A stretch of DNA of 64,000 nucleotides, taken from Patescibacteria group bacterium. GTDB lineage: Bacteria; Patescibacteriota; Patescibacteriia; 2-12-FULL-60-25. A model generated the notes under the pieces. That model made no database searches, was not told where the DNA came from, and saw only the letters and a list, made by a program, of their open reading frames with translations. Both the position numbers and the translations under genes were made by a program. Location of the stretch: NCBI GenBank assembly GCA_023229665.1, contig JALNYW010000001.1, positions 186,001 through 250,000 on the forward strand, written 5' to 3'. Below, in pieces: positions 41,956 to 51,578 of this stretch (within the stretch, counting starts at the first letter, position 1; every line of letters begins with the position of its first letter).

Positions 41956-42834
41956 ATGTACTCCCACATCGATTCAAATAAGCGGAAGTCGTGGCTGCTC
42001 ATTGCCCTGTTCGTCGGGGTCTTGGCCGCCGCGGGGTACGCCTACGGATACGTGAACGGGGCCGGTTATGCCGGCCTCGCTTTTGCTTTATTGGTTTCGT
42101 TCGGGATGACCGGGTTCTCGTGGTTCTTCGGCGACAAGCTGGTCTTGCTCACGACAGGGGCGCGTCAAATCAAAACGCGTGACGAATATCCGTATCTTTG
42201 GAATATCGTCGAGAATTTGTGCATCACCTCCGGCCAGCCCATGCCCAAGCTGTATGTCGTTGAAGATGCCGCGCCGAATGCATTCGCTACCGGAACAAGT
42301 CCGGAGAAAGCGTCTGTCGCGTTTACAACCGGCCTCATCGAGCTCTTGGAAAATGAAGAGCTTGAAGGCGTGGCCGCGCATGAGCTTTCGCACGTAAAAA
42401 ATTTCGACAGCCGCTACATGCTCCTCGTCGCGACCATGGTCGGTACGCTTACCTTGATGGGCGATTTGTTTTTCCGTTTCGGCATCGGTCGGGGCCGCAG
42501 GGACAGCCATCCGGCGATCCTCATCATCGGCCTCGTCTTCTTGATTGCCTCCCCTATCATCGGTGAGTTGATCAAGCTGGCGGTCAGCCGGAGCCGCGAG
42601 TATCTCGCGGACGCGTCCGGCGCCCTGCTTACGCGCTATCCTGACGGATTGGCGAATGCGCTCGAAAAAATCTCCACACACGGCCAAAAGATGCGCCTCG
42701 CCTCCAACGCGACCGCGCATTTATGGATCGCGAGCCCGTTCGGACCTTCGCAAAAGTTTGCCGGATTGTTTTCGACCCATCCGCCCGCCAAAGAGCGCAT
42801 CACCCGCCTCCGGAACATGGCGAATGCGCGCTAG
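41956..42834 (+). CDS. htpX: HtpX-like M48 zinc metalloprotease
   Basis: Membrane protease for misfolded membrane proteins, 292 residues. Two N-terminal membrane segments, HELSH in GVAAHELSHVKNFDSRY, further hydrophobic segments (ILIIGLVFLIASPIIGELI) and SREYLADASGALLTRYP with the third ligand Glu. It follows lemA in the same unit. A GATACT six bases before the next gene suggests the operon restarts there. Confidence 0.93.
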   Translation: MYSHIDSNKRKSWLLIALFVGVLAAAGYAYGYVNGAGYAGLAFALLVSFGMTGFSWFFGDKLVLLTTGARQIKTRDEYPYLWNIVENLCITSGQPMPKLYVVEDAAPNAFATGTSPEKASVAFTTGLIELLENEELEGVAAHELSHVKNFDSRYMLLVATMVGTLTLMGDLFFRFGIGRGRRDSHPAILIIGLVFLIASPIIGELIKLAVSRSREYLADASGALLTRYPDGLANALEKISTHGQKMRLASNATAHLWIASPFGPSQKFAGLFSTHPPAKERITRLRNMANAR

Positions 42835-42858
42835 CTTGCTACGAGGTACTCGTTACGT

Positions 42859-42864
42859 GATACT
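42859..42864 (+). promoter_or_regulatory. -10 box GATACT, leaderless start of the ClpC-type gene
   Basis: GATACT ends six bases before ATG 42871. Confidence 0.5.
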
Positions 42865-42870
42865 GACCAT

Positions 42871-45360
42871 ATGATTCTCCCCGATTTGCTCGACCGTTTT
42901 ACGGTGCACCTCAAGGACGCGCTTCAACAGGCGCTGGCGTTTGCCGTGGGGAGCGGACGCGACCGGGTTGAACCGGGCGATTTGGTCGTCGGATTGGTGG
43001 TGGGACGCGGCTCTATCGCCGCCGAAGTCTTCGCCAAGGCGAATGTACGCGAAGAAGATGCGAAGCGTCGCTTCCGCGGATTTCCGACCCCGCATGACCC
43101 GGGCGCGGCGATTGCTCCGGATTTATCGCCGGCCGTGAAACGTATTTTGGAAAAAGCGGTTTTGCTTGCGCACGTGCATGAGCAGAAATACGTCGGCACC
43201 GAGCATTTGTTGTATGCGATGCTTGAATCGGAAGTACAGGATGTCCATGATTTCTTATCCGAATCCGGTTTGCATCTTGGGTTCGCAAAAGACCAATTGC
43301 TTGGCGTATTGAGATCCACCAGCCGCTTCCCCGAGCTTGGCGACCAAGCCGGCCTGCCGATGGATATCGAAAAAGAAGGACCGGCGCCCACCACTCCCCT
43401 CGCCCAATCGCCGCGTCAGACCCGCGAAAAGAAACCGCGCGCATTGGAGATCTTCGCGCGCGAACTTACCGCTCCGGCTTTGGTTGCGACGCTTGATCCT
43501 GTGATCGGTCGTGAACACGAAACCGATCGCCTGATCGAAGTCTTGTGCCGCCGCACGAAAAACAATCCGATCCTGCTCGGCGAACCTGGCACCGGGAAAA
43601 CCGCCATTGTCGAAGGCCTGGCCCAGCGTCTCGCCGCGGGCGACGTGCCGGATATTTTGCATGGCAAGCGTTTATTCGCGGTGGACTTGGCATTGATGGT
43701 CGCCGGGACCATGTATCGTGGTGAATTCGAAGCGCGCATCAAGCAGCTCGTCGAAGAGGCGAAGGAAGATACGAATGTCATTTTATTTATTGATGAAATC
43801 CATAACCTGGTCGGCGCAGGGTCATCTTCCGGCTCCTTGGACGCCGCGAATATCTTGAAGCCGGCCTTGGCGCGCGGGGAGATCCGCTGTATCGGCGCGA
43901 CTACGTGGAATGAATTCAAGAAGCATATCGAACCGGACGCCGCGCTTGAACGCCGCTACCAGCCGGTGGAAGTGTTGGAGCCTGAGCCGGAATTGGTCCT
44001 GAAGATGCTCCAGGGCATTAAAGACAAATACGAAGACCACCACCTCGTGAATTACGACGATGAGGCCGTTGAATCCGCCGTGCGTTTGGCGCAGCGGTAT
44101 CTCACGGACCGCTTCTTCCCGGACAAAGCGATCGATGTGTTGGATGAAGCCGCTGCTTCCGTGAGCGCGCGCCGCGTTTCCGGCGAAGATATGGAGCGCA
44201 TCCGCGCGTTGGATATCGCGTTGAACGCCATCCGTGAAGAAAAAGACCGTGCCGTGCAGGACCACGAGCTTGAACGCGCGACCAAGGCCCAGGATGATTT
44301 GGACCGCCTCTCGAAAGAGCGCGCCACGCTTGAATCGGCCTTGAAGAAAAAGAAAGAAGCAAAACGCATGCCGGTCACATTGGATGATATCGCGCGCGTC
44401 ATTTCGCGTTTGTCGCGCGTGCCTTTGTCGGAAATCCTGCGCTCTGAGCGCGAACAGCTCGTGGCGCTGGAAGAACGTCTGACGGTTTCCGTGCTCGGAC
44501 AAATCGAGGCCGTGAAAGCCGTCGCGGAAACCGTGAAGCGGTCACGTCTCGGCCTTTCCGATCCGCGCCGTCCGCGCGCGAGTTTCTTGTTCGTCGGTCC
44601 GTCGGGCACCGGCAAAACCGAACTCGCGAAAGCGCTCGCCAAAGAACTCTTCGGCCGCGAAGAGGCATTGGTGAAACTCGACATGTCGGAATTCGCCGAA
44701 GGTCACTCGGTTTCCAAACTGCTCGGTTCTCCTGCCGGATACGTCGGCTATCGTGAAGGAAACCGTCTCGCGGACACGATCCGCAAACATCCGCATGCCG
44801 TGCTCTTGTTCGATGAATTTGAAAAAGCGCATAGCGACGTGCAGCATTTGCTTCTGCAGGCGTTGGAAGACGGGAAAATCACCGATTCAAATGGCCGTAC
44901 CATCCCCTTCCGTCACGCCTATGTCGTGCTGACATCCAATGTCGGCGCGGAGTATCTCAATCGTTCTGCGCTTGGATTTTCAGGAGATGTGACGTCCGGC
45001 TTTGAGACCTTGGTCCACGGACAGTTGCGCGAACGTTTCCGCCCCGAACTGCTGAACCGTATTGACCGCATCGTGGTGTTCCGTCCGTTGGAGAATGATT
45101 CCATGCGTGAAATCGTGCGCCGTGAACTTGATGAGACATTGAAGCGCCTCATTGAGGCGCAGGAAGTCGCCGTGTCCGTCGGTGATGAGGTTTTGGATTA
45201 CCTCGTCAATCGCCAGCGTTCCGCCGAAGAAGGCGCCCGTGCCGCGCGCCGGGTCGTGGAAAAAGAAGTCGTCGGCATCCTCGGCTCATTCTTGCTCGAA
45301 CATCCAAAGAAGAAGAAAGGCACGTTAACCGTCTCTAAAGATAAATTGAAGGTGGCGTGA
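42871..45360 (+). CDS. clpC: ClpC/ClpA-type AAA+ unfoldase
   Basis: 829 residues. Two Clp-N repeats (residues about 5-150), AAA1 with Walker A GEPGTGKT (237-244) and VILFIDEIHNLVGAGSSSG, a short charged middle domain (EKDRAVQDHELERATK), and AAA2 with GPSGTGKTELAKALAKELF (about 575). After SNVGAEYLNRS comes ALGFSGDV, an LGF loop in the place where ClpC/ClpA bind ClpP, so it should feed ClpP. ClpP is not in the window. It precedes the envelope cluster. Confidence 0.92.
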   Translation: MILPDLLDRFTVHLKDALQQALAFAVGSGRDRVEPGDLVVGLVVGRGSIAAEVFAKANVREEDAKRRFRGFPTPHDPGAAIAPDLSPAVKRILEKAVLLAHVHEQKYVGTEHLLYAMLESEVQDVHDFLSESGLHLGFAKDQLLGVLRSTSRFPELGDQAGLPMDIEKEGPAPTTPLAQSPRQTREKKPRALEIFARELTAPALVATLDPVIGREHETDRLIEVLCRRTKNNPILLGEPGTGKTAIVEGLAQRLAAGDVPDILHGKRLFAVDLALMVAGTMYRGEFEARIKQLVEEAKEDTNVILFIDEIHNLVGAGSSSGSLDAANILKPALARGEIRCIGATTWNEFKKHIEPDAALERRYQPVEVLEPEPELVLKMLQGIKDKYEDHHLVNYDDEAVESAVRLAQRYLTDRFFPDKAIDVLDEAAASVSARRVSGEDMERIRALDIALNAIREEKDRAVQDHELERATKAQDDLDRLSKERATLESALKKKKEAKRMPVTLDDIARVISRLSRVPLSEILRSEREQLVALEERLTVSVLGQIEAVKAVAETVKRSRLGLSDPRRPRASFLFVGPSGTGKTELAKALAKELFGREEALVKLDMSEFAEGHSVSKLLGSPAGYVGYREGNRLADTIRKHPHAVLLFDEFEKAHSDVQHLLLQALEDGKITDSNGRTIPFRHAYVVLTSNVGAEYLNRSALGFSGDVTSGFETLVHGQLRERFRPELLNRIDRIVVFRPLENDSMREIVRRELDETLKRLIEAQEVAVSVGDEVLDYLVNRQRSAEEGARAARRVVEKEVVGILGSFLLEHPKKKKGTLTVSKDKLKVA

Positions 45361-45366
45361 TAAGAT
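45361..45366 (+). promoter_or_regulatory. -10 box TAAGAT, leaderless start of the 888-residue gene
   Basis: TAAGAT directly follows the Clp stop codon and ends six bases before ATG 45373. Confidence 0.5.
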
Positions 45367-45372
45367 AGGGCC

Positions 45373-48039
45373 ATGGCTGACGAGGCGGCAGCAGTCCCTA
45401 CGCCGGAAGAAGAATTGCCACCGGAAGAGCAGGAAGAGAAGCAGGCTTCGACGGTGAAACCAAAACCGAAAGGCCCAAGCGCGCGTTTCGGGCAGCTTTT
45501 GATGTTGGGAAATGATAATTGGACCGTGCGCGATGCGGATAAGGATGGCGTGACCGTCATGCGCCGTATCGGAAACTTGCTTGAAGAACGCCGTCTTTCA
45601 GCGGAAGAGTTCGAGAAGGCGAAGAGCCGTCCCCTGCCCAAGCAGATGAGCGCCAAAGGCTCGGCCTTTGCGTCGCGCGGATTATCGGCGGGCGGAACCG
45701 TCGGATTGCCCGAATCGCTGGGCGGTATCGCGCGCATCAGCGGTTACGATGCCGCCACGGGCGAGGTCCAGGTGGATGTTCCGGGCCGTGGTCCGACGTG
45801 GGTTTCAAAAAATACCATTCAGGATTTGATTTTGCCCGAAGGAGACCGCGAAAAGGGATTGGAAACATTTGCGGAAGCGACGGGACAAGAATCACCCGCG
45901 AAATTAGAAGCGCGAGAAAAGAAACAAGCCGCCGACCGGAAGAAAAAACAAACAGCCGCCGCGGTTGCGGAAGCGCCGACGGCGATGCCTGCGCCTGCGG
46001 TTCCTCCTCCGGCTCAAGTTCCGGCCGCGCCGGCCGAGAGACCGCCTGAGCCCGAGGAAGAAGCGCCTCCGGAAGAAGTGGAAATCGAAACCGAGACCCC
46101 TGTTCCGGAAAAAACCGTTCCCACACCCGCTGCACCTGCAACGAAACCCGCCACCACTCGGCCCGTCGTGGCCGTTTCGCGGACCATTCCTGTGGGCGGA
46201 CCGGTCCCCTCCGTCGCCAAAACTCCGGCACGGAGATCCGCCGCACCGTCCGTCCGTGTTTCGCGGACCGTCTCCGTCGGTGGCGCCGCGCCAAGCGCGG
46301 GCACTGCTATCGGCGCGGCAGGAGTTTCCGCTTCCGTCGCCGGGGCCGCGCCCGCTGCGGCCGTTCCTGCGGCGGTTTCCGGTTCGGTTCAAATTCCGCA
46401 ACCCAGCATACGCGAAACGCGCGCCCAGATGAGCGCCGACATGAAGGCGGTCGAGGTTCAGGTTCCGTCAGAAGCCCCGGCCGCAGCCTCCGGCGTTCAG
46501 GACCAGCAGCAACTGTATGTCCGTGCCGCGAATGCCCTGCAGGTGATTGGGGCGCGGGTCGCTACCCAGCGCGCGGCCATCCAGGACATGCAGGGCCAGG
46601 CAAACACCCTGCGCAACGAAATCGCGAACTTAAACGCTTCACAAGCCACGGCAGCCCAGCCGAGCGCCCAAGGCGCCGGACCATACCGGACTCCGGCTGC
46701 CGCGGATGTCTCAGGAAGGATCCAGACGGCTTCCCAGCAGCTCGGTGATTTGAACAACCGCGTCGCGTTGGCGCGTTTCAACCTGCAAGCCGATGAAGCC
46801 CGCGCCCAGCAATTACAAATCGGCACCAACTTGATGCGGAACGCGGCTCCCCTGGTTTCCAGCGGGAGGATGCCGAAATTCATGGCAGCCTTGGTGGAGC
46901 GGAGCATCCCTACGGATATCCCGGCGCCATCCCCCGCCCGCGCGGCCGCATTGGCCGCCACCCTCACGGGTGAAGCGCCTGAGCTGGCCGTGCCGGCCCC
47001 CGGGTCCGCGGCGGTCGCCGCTCCCATCGTTGCCGCCCCGCGTTCATTCGCGGCAGCTCCGCCTTCGGATTTTGATCGCGGCCAAGCGCCCGCAGCCGGC
47101 GCGGCGCGCGACGGAGGTATTGCCGCCCGCCAGGTGCTCCAAAAACGTGGATTGACCCTTCCGGCCGCAACAGTAGTCGCGTATTCGGCGGCCCAGCAGG
47201 CTGATCGTGCGGGAGGCGGCTATCAGGAAGGTTTGGGTTCGCCGGATGCGCGTACGGCCGCGTTCGGATCCGAGGGCGCGACCGCCGGCCGTCCGGTGAT
47301 CGATACGATTCCGCAATCCTATTCTGCCGATCGTGACATTACCGAAGCCGAACAGGCGGAAGACGTGTTTGCCGCAGGCGCAGGAGGTCCGAGTTCAGAA
47401 TTCGCCAAAAAACAACTGGAAGCCCAAAGAACGCAGGAGCAATTCCTCCCGGGCACGACGCCGAGCGTCGAAGGACCCGCTTTCGAAAAAGAAGCTGAGC
47501 GCAAGCAAGGGATCCGCCTCAGGCCGGAAGAAGGGGCCGAAGGCGCTCCGCCCGAGCCGGAGGCGTTGCGCGCGGCCGCTTTTGAGGCGGCGAAACAGCG
47601 CGCGCGTCTTGGCGCGTTGTCGGCCATCTCGACTGAAGAGGATGAAAAAGCCGGCGCGGCTTCGGCATTAAAGGCGGTGAAGCAGGTCGAAAGCGTGCGT
47701 CGCAATGTCAGCCGCATGTTCGACTTGTTTAACGCCGCGTTGGCCGTCGCGACCGTCGAAACCGTTCTCGGAGCGATCTGGGAAATTTTCGTCCTGCTCG
47801 CCAATATGAACGGCCGCGTCCTGACCTTGATGTTTTTCCGTGATCCAAAATCCTTGGTCCGTCGGCTCCTTCCTTCCGCGCAATTCCCTTATGAGGTCGC
47901 CGCCATTGTCGCGGTGGATTTTGCCTTAGTGGCGATCGTATTCCTGGGTTTTTGTATCTTGGTGGCGCCTTTCGTTATTTTCGCGGTTCTCGCCACGCTC
48001 GGTATCGGCGCTTTTGCCATCGTAGCCGTGGGTTCGTGA
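45373..48039 (+). CDS. Large Ala/Pro-rich membrane protein, 888 residues
   Basis: No family recognised. An N-terminal globular part (about 35-160) includes LLMLGNDNWTVRDADKDGVTV. A long Ala/Pro/Val-rich linker with repeats of SRTIPVGGPVPS and SRTVSVGGAAPS type follows, then a coiled coil near 390-420 (QRAAIQDMQGQANTLRNEIA). The last 110 residues hold three to four membrane segments (AIWEIFVLLANMNGRVLTLMF, VAIVFLGFCILVAPFVIFAV). It leads the cluster with the propeller, DsbA-like and VirB2-like genes, so an envelope or secretion role is plausible. Confidence 0.72.
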   Translation: MADEAAAVPTPEEELPPEEQEEKQASTVKPKPKGPSARFGQLLMLGNDNWTVRDADKDGVTVMRRIGNLLEERRLSAEEFEKAKSRPLPKQMSAKGSAFASRGLSAGGTVGLPESLGGIARISGYDAATGEVQVDVPGRGPTWVSKNTIQDLILPEGDREKGLETFAEATGQESPAKLEAREKKQAADRKKKQTAAAVAEAPTAMPAPAVPPPAQVPAAPAERPPEPEEEAPPEEVEIETETPVPEKTVPTPAAPATKPATTRPVVAVSRTIPVGGPVPSVAKTPARRSAAPSVRVSRTVSVGGAAPSAGTAIGAAGVSASVAGAAPAAAVPAAVSGSVQIPQPSIRETRAQMSADMKAVEVQVPSEAPAAASGVQDQQQLYVRAANALQVIGARVATQRAAIQDMQGQANTLRNEIANLNASQATAAQPSAQGAGPYRTPAAADVSGRIQTASQQLGDLNNRVALARFNLQADEARAQQLQIGTNLMRNAAPLVSSGRMPKFMAALVERSIPTDIPAPSPARAAALAATLTGEAPELAVPAPGSAAVAAPIVAAPRSFAAAPPSDFDRGQAPAAGAARDGGIAARQVLQKRGLTLPAATVVAYSAAQQADRAGGGYQEGLGSPDARTAAFGSEGATAGRPVIDTIPQSYSADRDITEAEQAEDVFAAGAGGPSSEFAKKQLEAQRTQEQFLPGTTPSVEGPAFEKEAERKQGIRLRPEEGAEGAPPEPEALRAAAFEAAKQRARLGALSAISTEEDEKAGAASALKAVKQVESVRRNVSRMFDLFNAALAVATVETVLGAIWEIFVLLANMNGRVLTLMFFRDPKSLVRRLLPSAQFPYEVAAIVAVDFALVAIVFLGFCILVAPFVIFAVLATLGIGAFAIVAVGS

Positions 48040-48045
48040 TATACT
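48040..48045 (+). promoter_or_regulatory. Extended -10 TGA-TATACT before the propeller gene
   Basis: Within TGATATACT; 16 bases lie between it and ATG 48062, so a leader of about ten bases is expected. It overlaps the stop of the 888-residue gene. Confidence 0.5.
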
Positions 48046-48061
48046 GTCGACGTAACTTCCT

Positions 48062-49297
48062 ATGAATGAACGCCTCCAGCGTATCCTGCTTGTCGTAGGA
48101 TTCGTTCTCATTGTCGGCCTTTTAGCTTTCGGCTTGTATTGGGTCTTTTTTCGGCCGCAACCGACCGGTCCCGTCGTGACTCCGCCGGTGACAGGAAAGC
48201 CCGGAACGCTTCCCGGTACGGGGCAAGCTCCCCCGCCAGGAACGGTTACCTCGGTGACCCCGGGCTTGCCGACTCCGGGCGGCGTACCGACGCAGGTTCC
48301 GACGCTTCCGACCGGTGTTCCGTCGGTGCAGCGCACGGCGGTTCTGAGTGAAGCGCGCACGACTAATATCTCCATGAGCAAAGGCGGGCAATTGCGCGGA
48401 TACAATCCGAATGACGGCAAATTTTACCGCATCGGAGCCGACGGGCAGGCCGTTCCCCTTTCCAACCAGGTATTTTTCAACGTGGACCAGGTGGCCTGGG
48501 CGAATGGTTCCGATAAAGCCGTGCTCGAATATCCGGACGGTTCAAACATCTACTACGATTTCGCCACGGACAAACAGGTCACCTTGCCGAAGCACTGGGA
48601 AGACTTCAATTTCGCGCCTCAAGATGACCGCATCGTGGCGAAGAGCATCGGAAACAACGAAGACAACCGTTTTCTCGTGGTGGCGAATCCGGACGGGACC
48701 AATGCCAAGGCCGTCGAACCGCTTGGCAATAACCACGACAAAGTCCATTCAAGCTGGTCGCCGAACAATCAGATGATCGCCTACTCTTTCACCGGTGAAC
48801 CCATGGGATATGACCGTCAGCAGATTCTATTGCTCGGCCAGAACCGTGAAAACTTCAAGGGTTTGGTCGTGGAGGGCCGCGGATTCATTCCCGAATGGTC
48901 TCCGAGCGGCAAGAATTTGTTGTATAGCGTGTATTCTTCCGATAATGGATACATCCCTTCGATTTGGGTGAGCGGCGCCCAGGGAGAGAGCGTGAATGCC
49001 AACCGCCGCAATCTCCAGCTCAATACTTGGGCGGATAAATGCGCCTGGCAGAACGAAAACGTCTTGATTTGCGGCGTCCCCACGCAGCTCGGGCGTGGCG
49101 CAGGCCTCCAGCGTGAATTGTTTGAAAATACGCCGGATGAAATTTACAAAATTGACCTGGCCGCCGGCACCAAAGTGAACCTGGGAGCGCCGGCCGGTAA
49201 CGCGGCCGTGAAAGAAATGACCATTACCGCGGACGGGAGCGCCGCCTTGTTCACCGACGCGACCACCGGCCGATTGGTGCGCTTCAATCTCCAATAA
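48062..49297 (+). CDS. Membrane-anchored beta-propeller (TolB-like) protein
   Basis: 411 residues: a membrane segment (8-29, ILLVVGFVLIVGLLAFGLYW), a Pro/Thr/Gly-rich stalk (VVTPPVTGKPGTLPG), then repeated beta-propeller blades with SSWSPNNQMIAYSF, PEWSPSGKNLLYSVYS and TITADGSAALFTDA. It should sit outside the membrane and bind proteins. It is the second gene of the envelope cluster; the DsbA-like gene follows after two bases. Confidence 0.82.
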   Translation: MNERLQRILLVVGFVLIVGLLAFGLYWVFFRPQPTGPVVTPPVTGKPGTLPGTGQAPPPGTVTSVTPGLPTPGGVPTQVPTLPTGVPSVQRTAVLSEARTTNISMSKGGQLRGYNPNDGKFYRIGADGQAVPLSNQVFFNVDQVAWANGSDKAVLEYPDGSNIYYDFATDKQVTLPKHWEDFNFAPQDDRIVAKSIGNNEDNRFLVVANPDGTNAKAVEPLGNNHDKVHSSWSPNNQMIAYSFTGEPMGYDRQQILLLGQNRENFKGLVVEGRGFIPEWSPSGKNLLYSVYSSDNGYIPSIWVSGAQGESVNANRRNLQLNTWADKCAWQNENVLICGVPTQLGRGAGLQRELFENTPDEIYKIDLAAGTKVNLGAPAGNAAVKEMTITADGSAALFTDATTGRLVRFNLQ

Positions 49298-49299
49298 GT

Positions 49300-49971
49300 A
49301 TGCATGACCGCCGCAAAATCCTCTGGCTATTGATCGGATTGTTGGTTTTGCTTTGCGTTTTGCTTGTGTGGAGCGAGTTCTTCCGTAACTGGAATACGTT
49401 TGAGACCGGCAAGCCGCCCGCTGGCACCCAGCAAAGGCTCCCGGACCCGACGCAGCCCGATATCCGTCCGAATGATCAGGCGCGCGGTTCTTCGGATCCG
49501 AAGGCCGTGACCATCGTCGAGTTCGCGGACTTCAGCTGTGTCTATTGTCGCGCGTCCGAACCGGAGCTTCGCCAGGTATTGACCGAGAATAAGGATTCCG
49601 TCCGCCACGTCTGGCGCGATTTGCCGGTGGCCAATGAAAATCCGGCCGGGACGCTGGCCTCCGTGGCCGGTCGATGCGCCGCGGAGCAAGGCCGCTTCTG
49701 GGATTTGCATGCGTTGTTGATGAGCTCACCTTCTCTGACCTTGGAAAGCATAAAAAACATGGGACGGACTCTTAACTTGAGCCAATTCACCTTTGAAGAG
49801 TGTCTGACTTCGGGCCGCCACGTGCAGGACATCCAAGATGACGTGGCGATTGCGCAAAGCCACGGCATGACCGGCGCTCCGACGTTCTTTATCGGTAAGC
49901 AGGTTTTGTCCGGATACGTCACGGCGGCCGACCTGCGCTGGGCTATCTTAAAAGCGAAACTTGGATACTAG
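49300..49971 (+). CDS. Membrane-anchored DsbA-like thiol oxidoreductase
   Basis: 223 residues: N-terminal membrane segment (ILWLLIGLLVLLCVLLVW), then a thioredoxin/DsbA fold with active site CVYC in FADFSCVYCRASEPE and the cis-Pro loop TGAPTFFIGKQ. DsbA-type C-terminal strand and helix are complete. It should form or shuffle disulphides outside the membrane. The next gene encodes a Cys-rich secreted domain, a likely client, and starts one base after this stop. Confidence 0.9.
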   Translation: MHDRRKILWLLIGLLVLLCVLLVWSEFFRNWNTFETGKPPAGTQQRLPDPTQPDIRPNDQARGSSDPKAVTIVEFADFSCVYCRASEPELRQVLTENKDSVRHVWRDLPVANENPAGTLASVAGRCAAEQGRFWDLHALLMSSPSLTLESIKNMGRTLNLSQFTFEECLTSGRHVQDIQDDVAIAQSHGMTGAPTFFIGKQVLSGYVTAADLRWAILKAKLGY

Positions 49972-49972
49972 T

Positions 49973-51487
49973 ATGCGACGCTTTCTCGCCCTTTCCCTCC
50001 TCCTCGTCGGTTTTTTTCCGAGCGTTACGTTTGCGGCCGCTTGTCCAGCTTCCGGTTGCGGGGCGAGCCAATTTTGTGCGCGTGATGCGCGTATCCCGGA
50101 AGGATCGGCTTGCTATCCCACCTGCGATCCGGACGCTCCCGCAACCGCCACGACGTGTACCGGCGGGACCCGCTGCGTAAACGTCACCGGCCAAGGCGTT
50201 TGCGTTCCACCTGATTCGCCGTTGCTTACGGGAGGCGCTTCCACGAATCCGCGTTGTGATGCCGGCCGCACCTGTCCGACGGATCGCCGCTATGAGTGCG
50301 TTTCCGGCGAGTGCCGCATTCCGTTCGGCCAAGCCTGCACGGAAACCAGCCAATGCATGGAAGGAAGCACGTGTACGGGTTCCGGCACGGGCGGAAACGT
50401 GTGTAATCCGACCCCGGCAGGCTCCTCCGGTGGTTCGGAACCGGCGGAACGTCCGTTTCAATCCATTACGCCCCAGCTTGGAGCGCCGATTCCCGGCGCG
50501 GATTTGTCCGCGGCCGAGCGCGTCGGCGACGTGGTGAATGTTCCTTTTCTCGCGCAGTATATCAACGGCGCCTATCGCTACGGCGTCACCATCGTCTTGA
50601 TCATCGCGATCGTTATGGTGGTATACGGCGGTTTCCGTTACCTCGTCGGGGCAAGCATGGGAGACATCCAGGCCGGCAAGAAAATCATCCAGGATGCCTT
50701 AATCGGCATGTTGATCGTTCTTGGCGCCTATATGCTTTTGAATACGGTGAATCCGGAAACGTTGAATTTAAGCGTACTGAAACTCCAGTTTGTGAGCCGC
50801 ATTGATATTGATTCCGGCTTGCTTTTGACCCAGGCAGACACCCTCGATCCTGACGATGCTTCTTCCCGCGCGGAAATCCCCTCCCCGACCTTTACCGACT
50901 GTCCGTTAGATCTCAGCTCGCCCGTATCAGAACCGCCAAATACGACCGGCGACCGGCGCAGGGAATTTGGCGCAGAAATCGGGGCCGTCCTTACCGGCGC
51001 AACTTCCCGTGAACGCGTTTTACAAATCGCCGAAGCCGCGTCCATGTGCGGAGTATGGATGGGGAGCTGCGGTTCCACGGCCGAAGAAACGTATGAATTG
51101 GCGGGGAGCGAGCGACGCGGTCATCAAACGCATAGCGTTCCGCAAGTGCATTTCCCATTCATGCAATCGCTTAAATGCGCCACGTATAGCCGCGATTGCA
51201 CGCAAGGGGCGGCTTCACGCGTATTTGATGTGATTGAAACCGCAATTCCCGGTTGGCCGGAGAGTTGGGCGTCTGAATTGCAGGCGGGCGACGTCATCAC
51301 CATTTATAACGCCAACAGCGACGGATATGGTTTGCACCGGGCCATTTTTATGGGATTTGCGGGGAATGGACGTGCGAACGTCATTGATGGCGCCTATACC
51401 CGTACTGTCCGTGCGCACCAAACTTGCATCACGAATGATTGTCCGAATCCGTGGCCTTTGATTCGCACGTTCAGGCCTGAGCCGTAA
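49973..51487 (+). CDS. VirB2/TrbC-like pilin fused to Cys-rich and amidase-like domains
   Basis: 504 residues from ATG 49973. A signal peptide (1-21) is followed by a domain with about 18 cysteines (residues 24-150, for example GSACYPTCDPDAPATATTC). Two membrane segments, about 203-221 (GVTIVLIIAIVMVVYGGF) and 241-258 (IGMLIVLGAYMLLNTV), with a hairpin carrying GDIQAGKKIIQDA, match CPR VirB2/TrbC-like pilins. After a linker, the end looks like a Cys/His amidase (CHAP or NlpC): SMCGVWMGSCGSTAEETY and LQAGDVITIYNANSDGYGLHRAI. This three-part fusion suggests a pilus-associated wall enzyme. Confidence 0.8.
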   Translation: MRRFLALSLLLVGFFPSVTFAAACPASGCGASQFCARDARIPEGSACYPTCDPDAPATATTCTGGTRCVNVTGQGVCVPPDSPLLTGGASTNPRCDAGRTCPTDRRYECVSGECRIPFGQACTETSQCMEGSTCTGSGTGGNVCNPTPAGSSGGSEPAERPFQSITPQLGAPIPGADLSAAERVGDVVNVPFLAQYINGAYRYGVTIVLIIAIVMVVYGGFRYLVGASMGDIQAGKKIIQDALIGMLIVLGAYMLLNTVNPETLNLSVLKLQFVSRIDIDSGLLLTQADTLDPDDASSRAEIPSPTFTDCPLDLSSPVSEPPNTTGDRRREFGAEIGAVLTGATSRERVLQIAEAASMCGVWMGSCGSTAEETYELAGSERRGHQTHSVPQVHFPFMQSLKCATYSRDCTQGAASRVFDVIETAIPGWPESWASELQAGDVITIYNANSDGYGLHRAIFMGFAGNGRANVIDGAYTRTVRAHQTCITNDCPNPWPLIRTFRPEP

Positions 51488-51491
51488 ATTC

Positions 51492-51578
51492 TCGTAGCAC
51501 GTAACACGTAGCACATAACAAAAGGCCCGGAAGGGTTCTTTTGTTGTTACGTGTTACGTGCTACATGTTACGTGTCGT
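51492..51578. repeat. Degenerate CGTAACA/CGTAGCA repeat flanking a hairpin
   Basis: Arms made of the 7-mers CGTAGCA, CGTAACA and CATAACA run into AAAAGGCCC, then GGGTTCTTTT and arms of GTTACGTG, GTTACGTGC and the like. The whole can fold as one long imperfect hairpin. It may end the envelope transcript; no open reading frame. A similar structure is at 56389. Confidence 0.6.
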
